In this document: one piece after another, positions 21,150 through 36,021 of the stretch
How positions within the stretch are numbered: position 1 is the first letter of the stretch
Layout: every line of letters begins with the position of its first letter
DNA from: Phorcus lineatus
Lineage: Eukaryota > Mollusca > Gastropoda > Trochida > Trochidae
Reading direction: 5' to 3'
Length of the DNA stretch: 64,000 bases
Assembly (NCBI GenBank): GCA_921293015.1
Contig: OV121081.1
Span: 73,177,022-73,241,021 of the forward strand
Position numbers and translations under genes: made by a program
Notes under the pieces: model-generated
Told to the model about the DNA's origin: nothing
The model's database searches: none
Seen by the model: the letters and a program-made list of their open reading frames with translations, nothing else

Positions 21150-24100
21150 TTGGAATCGCCGTTTGGTAGTCACAAACTTACAAATGGCTAATGACATTGT
21201 TTTTTTCTTCAGTTTTCTACTTCAGTTACTCCATGCATGATTTAACCTTACAAATCACGAATGTCAGATGCTGTTTAATCAATAAGAATCCTTGGTCTTT
21301 TAATACAAATGTTGTATGGATTCTTAAAAATCAACATTTACATACCAAGCCATCTTCTTATAATTTTAGATTAAAGAATAAATATTTTGAATGTTTTTTC
21401 AAAGAATAAATGAATAAAATTCTTCGACCAACTTAATGACTAATTGTTCATTTCATCATGGTAACATTTGATAGGGTTATGTATTACCAATTCATGGCAT
21501 ATTCAATGAGAGGTCACGTAAAAGCGTGGATTGTATGTTTTGAAAATGATTTGAACTCGGACAACATTCATCATAGCCATACTGCTTAGATGAAAACATA
21601 TGATTGTCTCTTATTACACAACATGGAAAACCATTGGCTGTGTGTTTCGTTTTCTTAAATATAAATTCATTAAGCGTAAATTTTTAATAAAATCATATTT
21701 TCTGCAGACTGAATTTAAAACATTCTATTTGAAAATTGTACTTAACTCTCGGGTTTCTTTTCCGAAAAAATATTGTTAACACTGTCTTATGTAATGTGGA
21801 ATTTTATGGACAAACTAAAATCAATCATTACCTTAAAATATGATACAGACATTCTGTATCATTATATTCAGTTAGACATTTTGTCTAACCATTTTTAGAT
21901 GATAGGAAATATTTTAAAAATCGCTCTCCGGCTGCAAAGTGTATACAATTCATATACAACTAGCTACAATATGCTGATATTTGACATTATAAAATGTCAC
22001 GATAGATAGTCCTGATAGGCAGATGGGTATCATATTGTAGCACACAATCCTTAAATAAGACATGTTAGACCCGATCTCAAAAAGGTCAATTTCGTCAAAT
22101 ACGAACGAGTTTTCAATATTTGAAGTTATAAATTCTCGTTCTCGAAGCGCGTCGGGTACGAATTTTGACATCAGTCAACATAAACTCGACGGGAAGTTTT
22201 ATGCTAAGATTATATCGACCTACATTCCTTGAATTCACAACTGAAAATGATATGACATTAATTCAAGACAAATTTCTCTTGTATATAGAATGAACTATCA
22301 TCATAATACATTTTTTGAACTTTTTATATCAATTTTTTTTTACTGCAATGAAGATGAATGTGAATATAAAACGTACCTGATATAAAACTCGAGTATCTGG
22401 AAGTTGAAACTGGGAAGTTTTACATTAGTAATCGCATGCAAAATCTTTTACTGCTTATGCTACACCTACGAAAAACAGATCAAGATACCCCGTTTAACTC
22501 ATCAAAATTGTTCTTTGATGAAAAGTCTAATTCATAAACATACATACATAGCTAAATGAGACCGGAATGGTGTGCTTTTAAAAAAGTTCATATGAAAAAC
22601 GTCTTATCTTCATTAATGGAATGATAACAGCTTATAAGAGTAAAGTTAAAGACTTTTGTGAGAGGGTTATTCTTACTTGAATCACATATATGAAGTTGTA
22701 TTTAAATTTCGGAACATATAAAATACGGCCATGTTTTAATCAAAATGTTAATTGATGTTCAGGTTTTCTTGGCACTTTCATTCACACTAACTGAAAATTT
22801 AATCCAATGCCTTCATAAAAGTTAAACAATAATGCAAAATCTCAATATTTTCTATGTATAGTGTGTTTCATAATTGGCATTAATATTGAAATAGATACTA
22901 ATCAAAATTTGAAAAGGCTAAAATACATGTTTTCAACACATTTCAATCAAGCTTTCTTCGAAGTAGCAGTCTGTGGGTGATGATTTGTCATTATCAAGCA
23001 TCTGTTGAGTATAAAACTTTGCTAATGATATGATCAAAGAGGATAAAACAGACTATAATCAATGAACGTGATATGCCGAGACATAGGGACAATAACAACG
23101 TCTTTGAAATGTAAGTCCCATAAGAAGGAAATGTCAATAGAAGAGACATTTACACAAGTAAGTAACGATCATAAACGCTCCTAATAATAGGATTCAATTT
23201 GCAGAATGACGGTTATCGTTGTAATATGCACACTTTCCCAATAGTATTGTGATGTGTTTTCACATTTAAACAAAAGTTTGTCAGAAATCGAGAAGCTGAA
23301 GAATTTCAAAGCAAATACCCAATCACTCAAACAATACTCCAGGTGGAGACAGTCTGGCACATAAATTTGTTGATAAATACTGATGACAATATACTCTATA
23401 GGGGACATCATATCTGACATGTATTCTGTCTTAAAATTCGCATTTAAAATATAATATTCCCTTAAGTCAAACATAAAAGGAACCTGAAGTGAGCAGCCTG
23501 CTGTAGATTTTCTAATGTTAATAACATTATATTGCTTGCCTTGATAAAAGGCTTGTCATATCTGTTCACACGTTTTTACTCATTTAATATGCCATGAATT
23601 GGTAATACATAGTTCTGATAAGATGAACAATTGGTCATAAAGTTGGTCGATGTATTTTATTCATTTGGATTATTCTTTGAAAAAAACATCCTAAATCTTT
23701 AGTCTTTAATTTAAAATTATAAGATGATTTGGTCTGTAAGTGTAAATTTTTAAGAACTACTTCGGTTCTATGGGTATATGTCGGTGACTTCGCTATTATT
23801 ACTTGAATAAATACCTCGGTATTTGCAAATTATAATTGGACATCACTGATGCCAAAAGCTCTTCTTGAACATTGATTACAAATGTCATCTTCTTCACGTA
23901 TGCATTTTATGCAGATACGTATATATTTTGAGTCAGAGCCTGTTAGCAAATTTCTGACCCCCTACTTTACTTACCAAGATTGAAAGAGGGTTAATTAAGA
24001 TTGTGTTTGTTAAAAAAAAATGGTACATATATGCACCTGTGCTTTAAGTTGATGCAGACAAAGTGTGATGTGATTGTTATGATATTTTTATTTGCATGTT

Positions 24101-25900
24101 TTCATATTTGTGTAAAATACAAGCTAATGATTTCCATATTTCAAGATATAGTAATGTTCATGTCATGATTTTTATCAAAGACTTCTTGAACTTATAAATC
24201 GCATTATTTATTCAGTCTGAAAAATTTGCGCATTATTAATTCATTCCGAAAAATTAATTTTAAATTGATAATTATTGTCGATAGGAAAATTCACCTGTTC
24301 TTTTAAATTGATATGCAATCTTTTACCAAACACCTACCAAGGTAGGGACACAGCAATTTCGTTGCTGCCTGATCTTTATATCCAAACTATGTGGACACCA
24401 GTGGATGTCGAATTAACGGCTCTGTAGGGCATTTCATCAGAGGATTTCATCGCATTTCTCATTGTGCTGTCACTTCTCTTCTTTTCTTAGCTCTTTGCTC
24501 TTGCATTCTGAAAGAATGACTTCAAGATCACTGCCTAAGCTATGTTGCGATGACAAATTGTGCCCTTCATTCAATCAACTTTTACGCCACGCTACGTTCA
24601 TGAAAGAATTCTCCGTTCATCACAACATCTTTCACTTGCTAACCAAACACAATTTTACAACACCTTACCAGTGATCTAATATAAGTGGCGACTTCTCTTT
24701 CAACTCTTTAATTATAAGATAGATAGTTTTGTAAAATTTCCAGGATTCATTAACACCCAAAACTTTCATTTTAAACTGAATTCAAGTAATATCAAAAACG
24801 CAACTATTACAAAATGACGTTATATAGTTATTGAATATTTAAAAACACTTTTGTTGCATACCAACTTCCTAATAAAGAAGTTTGTGATGTTTTCAGTTTT
24901 TTCAGGAGGTATTGAATGGTAAAGAAATTTAGAAGTCTTATAATAGTAAACATTAGACAGTGTACAAAGAATAACAAGGAGTGCCACTCCCAACTTGTGC
25001 ATCTCACAATATTGACAGGGTCATATTAGATCGACTTAAACATTTACGATGCACTTTGAATAAACTGTAAGAAAACTCTACACTTTAATAATACAATTAT
25101 GACCAAAATTGGATAAGCATTAGAAATAAGGTGGCCACATGTAACAAGATGGCAAAATATGCCAAAGTTACTCAGATCGAAATATTTTAGTTACATAAAA
25201 ATAAATAACTATGAGAAAAGTATGTTATATCTACAGGTAAACCCAATAAAGAATAGAACAAAGACACCAGATAAATTTGAAGAGCTTGAATATTTGAAGA
25301 ATCAGAAAACTAGAATCATATGTCCTCATCAGTCAACATTATTTATCATTTCACTGGTATGTTCCTTTCATAAATTGCAGGTATTGAATATGACTCAAAA
25401 TTGGGGAAAATTTCAAATCAAAATGAAGAATTCATCAAAGTCATAATACAATAAGAGTTAAATAACCATATCTCTGTTTGTTAGTAGTTAAACTCAACAG
25501 TCCTCGATGACGAGGAAAGACAAAATCCTTTCATTAGTATTATCGATTTGATTTGCAAAACATTATTCCTGTTCATTTTTATTTGCACAAATGAAACAAT
25601 GTATACATCTGAAAGAACAGGAAATCATGAAATTGTTCACGTCTCCTCTTACCTGGCGCCCATGAACTGAAAATATACAACTGACTGAAAACGAGGATGA
25701 TGTAATAAAGAAAGTTTAATTAAACCTGTGTATAAAAATTTAAATGTTAAAAAATTTATTCACTTTCTTAACTAAAACACTTTTCATGTTATTGACTCTT
25801 GAAATCTCTTGATATAATGCGAGCAAACATTAAATTTTATTTCTTACATTTACACGGTAACTCATTTTATGTCCATAAGAATTTACCAAAATTATACAAT
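18321..25900. repeat. Segment A interior with scattered paralogous islands
   Basis: Mostly non-coding. Colinear islands shared with segment B include 18800-18925 with 33920-34010, 20190-20235 with 35225-35280, and 24700-24790 with 36100-36190 (shared 'tttgtaaaatttcc' and 'ggattcatt'). Longer open stretches at 21950-22171 and 23181-23474 (both minus) match no family I recognise and have no visible partner in segment B. I make no gene call. Confidence 0.5.
21109..21148 (+). repeat. (TA)n microsatellite
   Basis: About 20 uninterrupted TA dinucleotides. It sits in a region duplicated in segment B, but the matching microsatellite is not obvious there. Confidence 0.95.
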
Positions 25901-26640
25901 AGAGAACCTTATATGTCACGGAGCGTGTATAAACACGTTAGAATATAATAGTCTCACTTGCCAAATTCTAGGAAGAGCACATATTCCCTGAGTGTTCAAC
26001 AAAAATGATGATGTATTTTCACAGCAGTCTCAAGATCTCAAGGTTATGCAGCCATTATTCTTCAGGCCCAAAATTGGCTCGGTATAAATGTAGTCCACTA
26101 TTTCATGATATGAGTCCCTGCCACATACCTAAGTAATTTATTGATCCTGCCTTCAAGGGGATCTTTATTTGAGTAACTGTCGCATTCAAAATAGTTTTAA
26201 AACATTTAGGTATTTTTCATATTGCTAGCACTTACTGATACGGATAGTTTCTTGACAATAAATTAATTACGTAAATTCTTGTCCTCGCAACTCCAGAAAT
26301 AATCACAATATCAAACTGAAAGTAACATTTGAAAAGAACGTCAATCTGAAAGGGTAAATATCACTGTAAAACATTGGATAAATTTTACCAACTTATTTGA
26401 TATGTGCTTTTTATAATTTTCAACAAGATAATCAGGATAATAACTTTGATAATAACCTTGGCAAAGTGTAACAACATTTTTGACAGCCAGGAGAGTTGTT
26501 GATTGCACAGCGGGTTTAGATTTCAAGTGCACATGTTTCCTGGCACAGTTGTACAAAGGACGTCACTCACCTGGAAACATTGGTAATTCTACGGTTTATG
26601 AGTCATAGCAAACATGTTTATTCAACTTTCTTATATACAT
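25901..26640. repeat. Segment A conserved islands (two)
   Basis: Island 1 (about 25915-26090) matches 39221-39400, sharing 'cttgccaaattctaggaaga' and 'gcacatattccc'. Island 2 (about 26470-26640) matches both 39845-40020 and 56874-57035, sharing 'cagcgggtt', 'actcacctg' and a 'gagtca' block. On the minus strand island 2 contains a conserved (c)cag/gtgagt that could be a splice site. No frame stays open in all three copies. Confidence 0.65.
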
Positions 26641-27325
26641 TAAGAATTTAATCTTTTGTCATAATGGTCGATTTATTTTGAACGTCCATGTATGATATAT
26701 ATTGAAGTCAGGCAAATCATAGATTTCTTCCTCTTTTCTGTGACTTTGTTCAGCTGTTCGTATATTTTCTTGGCGCATTTTTCTGTTTAACAGTTTTGAT
26801 TTAATTACAATAAATTATATGGTTAACCTTGATGTACTGTCATGACAAGTCAATCCAGTCAGTACAAACTGTCAACAAAACTGAATGAAACCATTTCCAG
26901 AACCAAAAACAATTTACTTTATATAAAAGGCTGATGGTTAATCCATATTAAATGTCAACTTCAAGTTAAAACATATATAAAACAACTGTATAAGTGATAA
27001 CATAAATGGTGCAATCACTCTTATATAATCATATCTGTGACAATTTCTTATTTCTGTCTTTTTATCCCTTGAAATTTGAGACATATATTTTCGAGAAAAA
27101 TGCTTTGAGAATCTTATAGAAATTATGAAAAGTATCAACCCTTTTCCTTCAGCCGTTTTACAGGTTAAAGGGTAAGAGGTCTGATATTGATAACGCTAAA
27201 GAAATTGACGCAGTGTTGGTTATAAGAATGAACTATGAAACTTTGTATATATATAGTTGAGAATCATTCAAACATCATTTGTATGGAAACAAATCTAAAT
27301 TCTTTAAAGCAGAAAATCCAAAACA
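26641..27325. other. End of segment A, no gene
   Basis: Non-coding. A weak island at 27150-27230 resembles 40600-40660 ('gacgca..gttggttata'). Confidence 0.4.
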
Positions 27326-28223
27326 TCAATAGTCTTTAATAGTAATTGTTTTGGCAGGTTCCCCTTTTGCGACGAACGAAGAGACGGAGCGCCACGCCAC
27401 GATGAAAAGACTGTTTGGGCAATCTGTCCCCCTTCACTTGCAGCGCCACGTACAATTCTTGCAGTGTTGTCAGTTGACGTCGACGAACATGTTTCCCGAT
27501 CATATGTTCCAGACATGTTCTATAGGGGAAAGGTCAGGACTCATGGCTGGCGTATTGACAATATGATGACTTTGGTGGTAGTCATTTACGACACAAGCGC
27601 AGTGGGCATGGACATTATCATCTTGATAGATGAAACGTCTCATGGTACTAACGGTACCAGGATCTGAACACGGTTGTACACTCTAGTGACCCCTCCTGTC
27701 CGTTCTGCTAGTCATTGTGATACTTCCCTACACCATGATAATGCTGTAATGCTGTCTGACGTCAACGTTAGCGTGACGCTCAATTACACTCCAAACGCGA
27801 ACACGCCTGTCAGTGAAATCCTGAGTAAATCTGGATTCATCTGAGATCATTATACGCGACCATCGACAATTACCCCAATGTCTACGCTGCCTACACCAAT
27901 AACGCTTGTTTGCTGGCGAGTTTATGGAGGCACAGCACAGCACGTCGCACATGCAAATGGGCTGCTTGTAGCCAATTTTTTATCGTCTGGTGTGTAACGC
28001 TAATTCCTCTAACTTGGTTGGTATAAGTTTACAGAAAGCTGATTTGCCGTTTGTGCGATTGTATTTATTCTTCGCTTGTGTAGTGGCTCTTGGACGACCT
28101 GAACGAGGTTTATCCTCAACACTGGTTTTACACATTCAGCGTGTTGGCAACTGCTCGCTCTGTAGAATCCATTTGAAGCATACCAATAGCACGTAGACGT
28201 TGATCAAGTTGAAGACGTCTCAT
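27326..28223 (-). pseudogene. Tc1-like transposase pseudogene
   Basis: Read on minus from 28223 it starts MRRLQLDQRLRAIGMLQ, the N-terminal helix-turn-helix region of a Tc1 transposase, then loses the frame. An internal deletion removes much of the DNA-binding region. It continues with the first catalytic motif ISDESRFTQDFTDRRVRVW (about 27840), the second in FIYQDDNVHAHC (about 27630) and the third in SPDLSPIEHVW (about 27520), ending near 27326. All three acidic residues can be identified but they lie in different frames. It is a different lineage from the copy at 9.5 kb (about half of aligned motifs differ). Confidence 0.88.
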
Positions 28224-30540
28224 TGCACAATAATTATAAAGCAAATATATGCTTAACAGTAAATCTTATGCAGGAACCGATAAGAACGTATAGATGGATA
28301 GGATGGATTAAAATCTCTCTTTCAGATATTGAGCAAAATGATTTGGGAGAGAATGGAGAAGATTGATTGTCTAAAGTCCATTGTCGAACAGCAGTTGCTT
28401 ATAGTTGAGTCCTGTCTTATTGAATTGGCATTCAAAAACATAGATTACACTACCAGAACAAACAGAAATTTCGCAAAGTCAAATTCTGTTTATATAGCTG
28501 GACTATCATTATTCTGAACTCTTCTAATAGTTTACTTTGACGTAAACCACAGCGCATTGTTAGCTCTACTTATTACATTGCTATGTATATAGGAACTATC
28601 CGGGAGAAACAGTTGACTTTTAAAACCAAAATTAAATTGGAATTTTTCTTATATGATATATCAGATGAGTATTGGTATTCTAATATTCATTTAATCTATT
28701 CGTATCGAGTATCAGTTACTTATTGAAAGTCATCATATTTATTCAAAGACATTTTTAACGGAATATATTAAAGAACTATTATTGTATTCAATGTCTAATC
28801 AATATCGATCAAATGACACTTAATCTAATTGCCTTTTTTTCCTGAAGGTTTTTGTAGTTAACTCATTTAGTTTCTAATCAAGATATTAAAAAGATTATTC
28901 ACTTTTACAAGAGCAATTAAATTTCTACTTATTACCTTTTATACCAAGGTTAAAAATTTTGTTTGATTCTGTTAGGCTTCTATATTTCGAGAAACGCTGA
29001 CAGTGATAGACCAGTGGTTAGTAAAGGATCTTATGACCGAGCAATCTTTTTAGGGGGAGCAACCTAAACCTGGATGTTCCCTATTCATCCACAGTGCAAT
29101 TTGTCCTCTACACCTTTTATGGTTGAGGGAATAGGACCTCATCCGACTATAACGTCACATGTCACATAATTTGGGCAACAACATTTCAGCCTGGCTTATG
29201 AAAATAACTACCGTGTGATACTAAATTATTTCCAATATATTTCCTTTTGTGTTTGCGCATTGGGTGTAACCCCCAAACTCAAACCCGTTTATGGAAAAAA
29301 TATCCAGCATATGTCCACCATTTAAACATAACTATTTTTATTGATAAAACATAATCACTTTAGGTAACGATTTTGCTTAGCTTATTGTCATATAAAGAAT
29401 ATCTTTTAATGTTTACCCCATTTTATTCCCATTTAAAAGTACATTTTTTACTTAAACTAACTCCACATGTTGTGCTTTTTCTGCATTTCAGAGTTCATCT
29501 GATGGAATAGGCATTTGCATTCAAATCACAAGATGAAAACTGCCTGATGGTGTCATGTCTGCTGTGATTTTATCTACGACAATGGTATAACAGTTTTACT
29601 TTTTACTAGTCAGCTTTCGAAAGCCCAAGAGACGACAAAAAACGGGAAATATGATAGTAAGTGCTCACTTAAGTTAAGTTTGAGGTTGTGTTCTAAAACA
29701 AAATTTAAACTCATTTCAATGTAGAACTGATATTTTTGAAATTGATAAAGAAATGTGCATTTCATTCAAAGAGGGTTGCTTTTTCAGGATACAATTTATT
29801 CTGCATTTCTGAATACAAATTAAAAATTGGTTGAATTTAAATATACATAATTTTCAAGAAGATAATTTCAGTAGAATGTATGATTCGGAATCTAAAACTC
29901 AGAACGCAGCTTGAGTTGAGAATCTGTTGATAACTTTGTCACGGTTGAATGAATGTTACATTACGATAAGTACTCTCTTGAATTCACACATTAAATTATT
30001 ATTGATTGGTTATATAGATAATACCGTGATTTCGACAAATTCTATCTAACGAAGAAAGGAAATTTGAAAATTGAGCGAGTGAAATATCACAGAGACACAC
30101 ATCTAGTCTAAAGCAGAAGCATACTCATCATGTTTACCTTTGTAGGTAAGTTCTGTTAAAAAACCTTTGGTATACCCATATGAATGCTCAGGTACATAAG
30201 TATCATGTTCATAAAATATTTTAGACAGGATCCTTTATGGGATAGGATTTTATTTCATTAGTTTGAAGGTTTCTGGATATTGTCAATCAACCACCAAAAT
30301 GCTACACCTTTCTTCAATTAACTTTTTAAAGCAAAATTTTACTTTTTAATCAGTAAAAATAATGCATAAATGACATAAATGAAAGGCATTAGATGGCATA
30401 AGATGATGGATTCTTCTATAAACGGGTCGTTATCATAAACTGACGTTGCTGCACTCATGATTAAGTTCTGATCTAAGGTAACAAAATCCTAGGAAATAGC
30501 ATTTTGGCTATTGCACCGTAAATCTAATACTTCATGTTCC
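28224..30540. other. Spacer between segments A and B
   Basis: No repeat or gene could be supported. A tRNA-like string 'gaccagtggttag' near 29010 lacks a matching box B at proper spacing. Confidence 0.4.
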
Positions 30541-33379
30541 AACTTATTTTCTAAACAAGATGTGGAAGGCTATTCCTGTTATATGTTTTCCCCAATCGAG
30601 AGATAAAATGATACAGACACATCAATTTCCTGCTCTTTGCAAACTTTAGGTTTCTACCATAGTAACCACTGATTGAAGTGTCAAGATTTCCAAAAGTTTC
30701 TTCGATAACAAACATTGCCTAACACAGTTATTCTTTTCTGAGACCTTGAATTGATAATATGATATTAAATTTAGTAATTGTTAATTAGAGAAATATACAA
30801 ATAAATTTTGAGATGATTTTAGGATCTACTACTTCGGCTGACAGATATCAGTGTAGTCTGTCATAATTAAAGTTATTTTTGTCATTTTCAAAATAATCGA
30901 ATATCACCAATGAGCTGAAAAATTGTGAAATATACAGAATTCTTAGCTAAATGAAATTATGAAGGGTTACGTTGTCGTTTTCCTAAAATCACAAAGTCAT
31001 CAGTCACAAAAAGTTCGGTTGTCAGATCATTTCACAGACATGTATTACATCTATCACTGTGGATATAATACAAAGGGAAACAAAAGAGGCAAATATTTTA
31101 TCGATCATATGTTTTATGGTAAATATTATAAGATATATATATTGTGTTATATATTATCCTGTTGGTTTTGAACAGCAAATGTTTAAGGGGCAATATTGTT
31201 TTCATGATGGTACATTATAGCTTAAAAAGCCTATTCAAATCCTGATTACTTTAGATAATTTATAAAGGAATTGAAGATGTTATTCTCCACAATTATAATA
31301 ATGAAAGAAGAGGATGATCTCTAACAAACTTTAATGGTGATAACAATTTTTTCACCCTTCTAATGTAATTCATATGCACCTTTCAGAGTATAAACATGTC
31401 AAATAGGTCATCTATAGTTTTAACTGCGTTTCTGACATGACGTTAAAGGCATAGTGCATTGTCCTTTATAACCATCCGTTCTACTTACGAGCTTTTGTAT
31501 AAGATATTATAGAATATCACTGAACCAGGTTGAATTACAAATTGTTTACAAGTCCCTAGTTATATTTTTCTAGATAACTATATTGCTGCCTGTCTAGATC
31601 ATAAATAAAATCGATACAAATTAAAATCACAATAAGATCGCGTTTCTTGTTGATAATAAAATAGCTAAAAGACATCATCACTGTCATATATCACGGGAGA
31701 AATGTTAACATTTTGAAGTCAAATATCATTTGCCTAAAAAGTATCTTTTTTTTATCCGAGTCGATTTCATATTTCACAATTTAGCTCAAGCTCATACAGA
31801 CAGCAAGTAGAAAGACGAGACTCTTGTGTATACAGGGAGGATATTCCAGGAAATAGTGGTAGCACCTTCCAAAACCCTACTGTGCAGTGAACTTTCTGCT
31901 AGACAATAAAAGTGTTTTTGCTATTCCCGAGACGAAGGCGTAGGTTGTTTGGCTGGCATTCAATCAATTATTGCGATTCCAGCGTTTAAAGTCATACTCG
32001 ACTTCAACAAGAAGTCTCATTTTGAGCAAATACAGAGGATTTACAACAACCATTACAAGAAAAAGTTCATGTGGTTTCAGAGCACAGCTGCAATAAGTTT
32101 TCATCAGTTGAAACTTTCACTGAATTCAATATAAAAATTGTAGCGCTTACATTTTTTTGTTTTGATTCATAATATTTGATAGATCTATATTTCGTAAGTT
32201 ATTTTTTTATATGTATATTAAATCACATTATGATTGACAACCCTAAAAATCACAGTTTTCAAACAGGTTTTCCCACAGTGAAAGTTACCAGATAAATTAA
32301 TGTCAAGTATGGAGACGTTTTTAGATTTCCGTAAGCAAAACCTACAATTTCAGACAAAACATTCGAAATTCATTTGTGTGATAGTGTGTGTGTGTGTGTA
32401 AACTGTTTGTATTTCCAACCTAGAACTTTTGATACTTCCGAGTAACCATTAAATATTCATCTAGCTTTTTACTGGATCTCCTGAATTACCAAAAATGGAA
32501 AGATATGCATTTCATTGTCAATAATTATTTCAGATATGAACCTTCGGCCACAAAAATTACAATTTTTAAACGTTTAATGAATTTTTTTACCTGAAAGACC
32601 TGTCAAAGAAATGCATTGTTTGCATTGCAAATTCATTGACATTAACATTGATTTCTATTTCAGAGTCTGAACACCAGTTGTTAGATTGAGATTTAAATGT
32701 TGCTTTATCTTATTTCAACATAATCAACGTAAAGTTTTCCTTGACCATAACTCTTCATTCATCAAACCCGAGCCATTTCGTCGGGTAAAGTACTCATTTT
32801 CTCTGAAATTAAAAAATAAATAGTTTTCAAATTATGGAATTATGATGAATATTGTTAGATGTATGAGCGATAAAAAGTAATTTCAGTGAGTGATAGATGA
32901 ACTTTTTTTTTATAGCTTAAGATTGTCATCATTGATGATATTTCATAACACAAAATGCACATAAGCACATAAAATGACAAAAGTATTTATTTTCTGATAT
33001 TATTGTGAAATCTATACATATGAATTCAATGAGGCTTTTTACCAAATCAAACCTAGAAAGTTTGAATAATGATTTTCCACAAATTTCCTAATCCATGACA
33101 TTTGTGTTATTCGTTTGGGAAGAACAAGGTTGCAACAAGGATTTGGTAGCATTTTACGCTACCATGCCTGTGCTGTGTAAAATAGAACTGGAACAGGAAA
33201 ATAGAGGTTGTGAAACAATATATTTAAAGATAAAGAATATATAGAAAGAGGTTTCATTCAAACCCAAAGGCGCACTAGTTAATTGATATTAAAAAAACAA
33301 AGATGATCGTCTGTCATCAAGAAGCATGCTTAATTTTATTGGTTTGACATTTCCACAATCTAATGTTTTATTCTCTCAG

Positions 33380-33406
33380 CGAACTCACTATCTGTCTGGA
33401 GACGAG
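33380..33406 (+). other. Candidate 27-nt conserved exon, segment B copy
   Basis: attctctcag|CGA...GAG|gtatgc encodes RTHYLSGDE. It is the partner of 17686-17712, with a good pyrimidine-rich acceptor. Function unknown. Confidence 0.4.
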
Positions 33407-35660
33407 GTATGCATAATCAGCTGATTCAGTGATAATATTACTCATTTGTCAAGACGCTAAACATTATCTTTGAACATGTTGAATGTATATTCAGCTTCAT
33501 CTTGTCAGTGCATAAATAATAAAGAGTGTTTACATGTACGAATAGATATAGCAATTACACATATAAAGATCAAGTCAAAAACAGAGTTTAGTTATGCCAT
33601 GAGGACACAAATATCACTTTATATACGTGATAAATTTTAACATCGGCTGAGCTCATGGTCTTATCTGTGATGAAAAGGAATCATGTTCATTTAGATCATT
33701 TTCACATACCTTTTCCTGAATTGGATAAACAAAAGATTACGCAATTTATTTTTGAAAGATGCATGTACTGAAGATTACGTGAGTCATTCGCAAACCTGCT
33801 CTCTATCTGCCAATATGCCTTCCTTTTCGTCGTTTACCTCATCCTTTCGGTACCCTTTCTCCCTGAACTGTACCGTTACTTTAAGTTAATTATTATCCAT
33901 TGGTATTTAATAACTGTTAAGGTAAAAAATAACGACATAAGAACAGGTAAGTAAACGAGATTTAATTAGTTCATCAAACACCTTGTTACTGGCACAGCAT
34001 TACAAAATATGTGCCACAAAATGTGCCTGTTCAAATTCACATAGAAGTGATTTAAATACATTTTTGTTACCTTTTTGATACCTTTTTATAATGAGGAGTA
34101 GGTTTTATTCTGTGACTTTCATCTTGTTAAGCCATATGACGTCAATTACTTTTTTTGAAAGTGTCAAACTATGCGAACCTTGTACAAGCAGCATAGAACT
34201 ATGAACAACCTCTTCACGTCAATCATTTATTTTCAACTGCTGGTGCTGAAAGAGCTCTTTTTGAAATCATAATCCAAAATGGATAAACATTAGGAAAATA
34301 GGAGAAAATAAAATGTTTATATATGTTGTCATATCCGCAACATTTCGGAAAATGATAAAGGATATAATTCTAATTTACTCTAATTACTTCCAGAATTTTA
34401 CATTCTGACATCTTCCGTGTCAGTTCATGCTGGGGGTTAATTGTATGATTTTGTAGTATGTCTAAAGAGCTAGTAATATAACTGAAATATACAAAATCTT
34501 TAAGTTATTACCAGTGTAATAATAAAAATATCGTACCAAATCTTGTTAATAAAGACGAATTTATTCATCTACTTCTAATCTCCTTAAACCAAATCAGATC
34601 TTCTACGTTGTCCTCGCACACCTATTAGCAAACTATCATATATTGCAGTATCTAGTTACAGGGACATGTTTTTAAAAATAAAAGTATAGTTAACATCCGG
34701 AGTTGACAGCCTGGCACCTATTACTATAAACAAGTAGAGGGATGTATCGGGGTCATTTTTTTCAAAATGCCGTCGTCACATTTGTCTATTTAAATACATC
34801 GTATCCATCCAAATATGTTTCCATTCACATTGAGCTGTTACTAAAAAAACTCGGACAAGTACTTTTCTGTGCACGATATTCTTAAGTCAAAATATTGATC
34901 AAATTGCAAAAGGTCAAATGTCTGGCAGGCTATCATTTTTTCTCGATCTGAAACCTGATCCTAGAATCTTTTTTTCAGTAAAAACGTCCCTGTGTATGTA
35001 TCAACATGTGAACAGAAAACAATATCAGCTTTGTGTTAATAATTTCTATGTTAGGTTAATGATTAAAAGTATATACAGTGATTGTAATTGGATGGAAATA
35101 CATTGCCATTTCTAAAATTCAGTGACGATACGTAGCGTGTAAGGTCTCTTCACATGATCTGTTACAAAATGACTGAGTATATAGATTATCACTAAACAAT
35201 GTCAGATCTCTTGTCGTCAGCTTGCAAGCTATATCCAATACCCACACATAATAATAAAGAGACATTTAGGTGTAATAGCTAAACCTAAAAGGTATATACA
35301 CATACACACTCACCCACACACACACACTTTTGTTATAATACTAACAGCAGTTTTTAGATATGGACATAGTTAGGTGACATTAATTGCATTTAATTGTGGC
35401 TTGAAAAGTTTAATGAAATAATGTTCTTTCATCTTTCTCTTTTCATCGCTGTTTGACATGACTGTATAGAAGGGGAATATTTTTAAATTATCCCCGGCGC
35501 ATCTTTCTATATGCTTTATAATATATTATTTGTTACTGAGAAATTTGCCTTATCTAAAAATTTAAATTTTACGGAGAGTATCAGAAAGTGTATTCTTAGT
35601 GTCGGATGAAGAAAATCTTGTTCAGTTCCGATCATTATACTTATATAGTAGTGGCACGTG

Positions 35661-36021
35661 GTCCTGTGCGTAGCTCAGTTGACCGCTATCAGTGAAGTTC
35701 AGCAACATCTGGCGTGGCTCGCCGGATGGGTGGGTTACCCGATTGTTGCTGTATTAACTGAGAGTTCAAGGGTTATTCCCTGCTCCACACTGGTACACGA
35801 GCTGAGAAACTTGTGGTGTCTCCTTAAGCAAGGGACTTTATTCAAAATGTGCTTCTGTTCACCCAGCAGCACTAATTGTGTACCTGGTGTAGATTGTATT
35901 GGAGGTGACCTTTAAGCGCTTAATCGGCAGCTTGGGTTAGACCAGGGTAATAATGCAGGGAGCGCCTTGAGCATGCAATCTGTGTGGATATGTGCGCTAT
36001 ATAAATTCCCTATTATTATCA

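Noticed and set aside
21950-22171. Minus-strand open frame starting MSKFVPDALRERE
   Set aside because: Reasonable composition, but no family, no splice context and no counterpart in segment B.
23181-23474. 97-codon minus-strand open frame
   Set aside because: No motif recognised; AT-rich random-looking translation.
28995-29060. Possible tRNA gene ('gaccagtggttag')
   Set aside because: A box A-like string only; no B box at correct distance and no cloverleaf.
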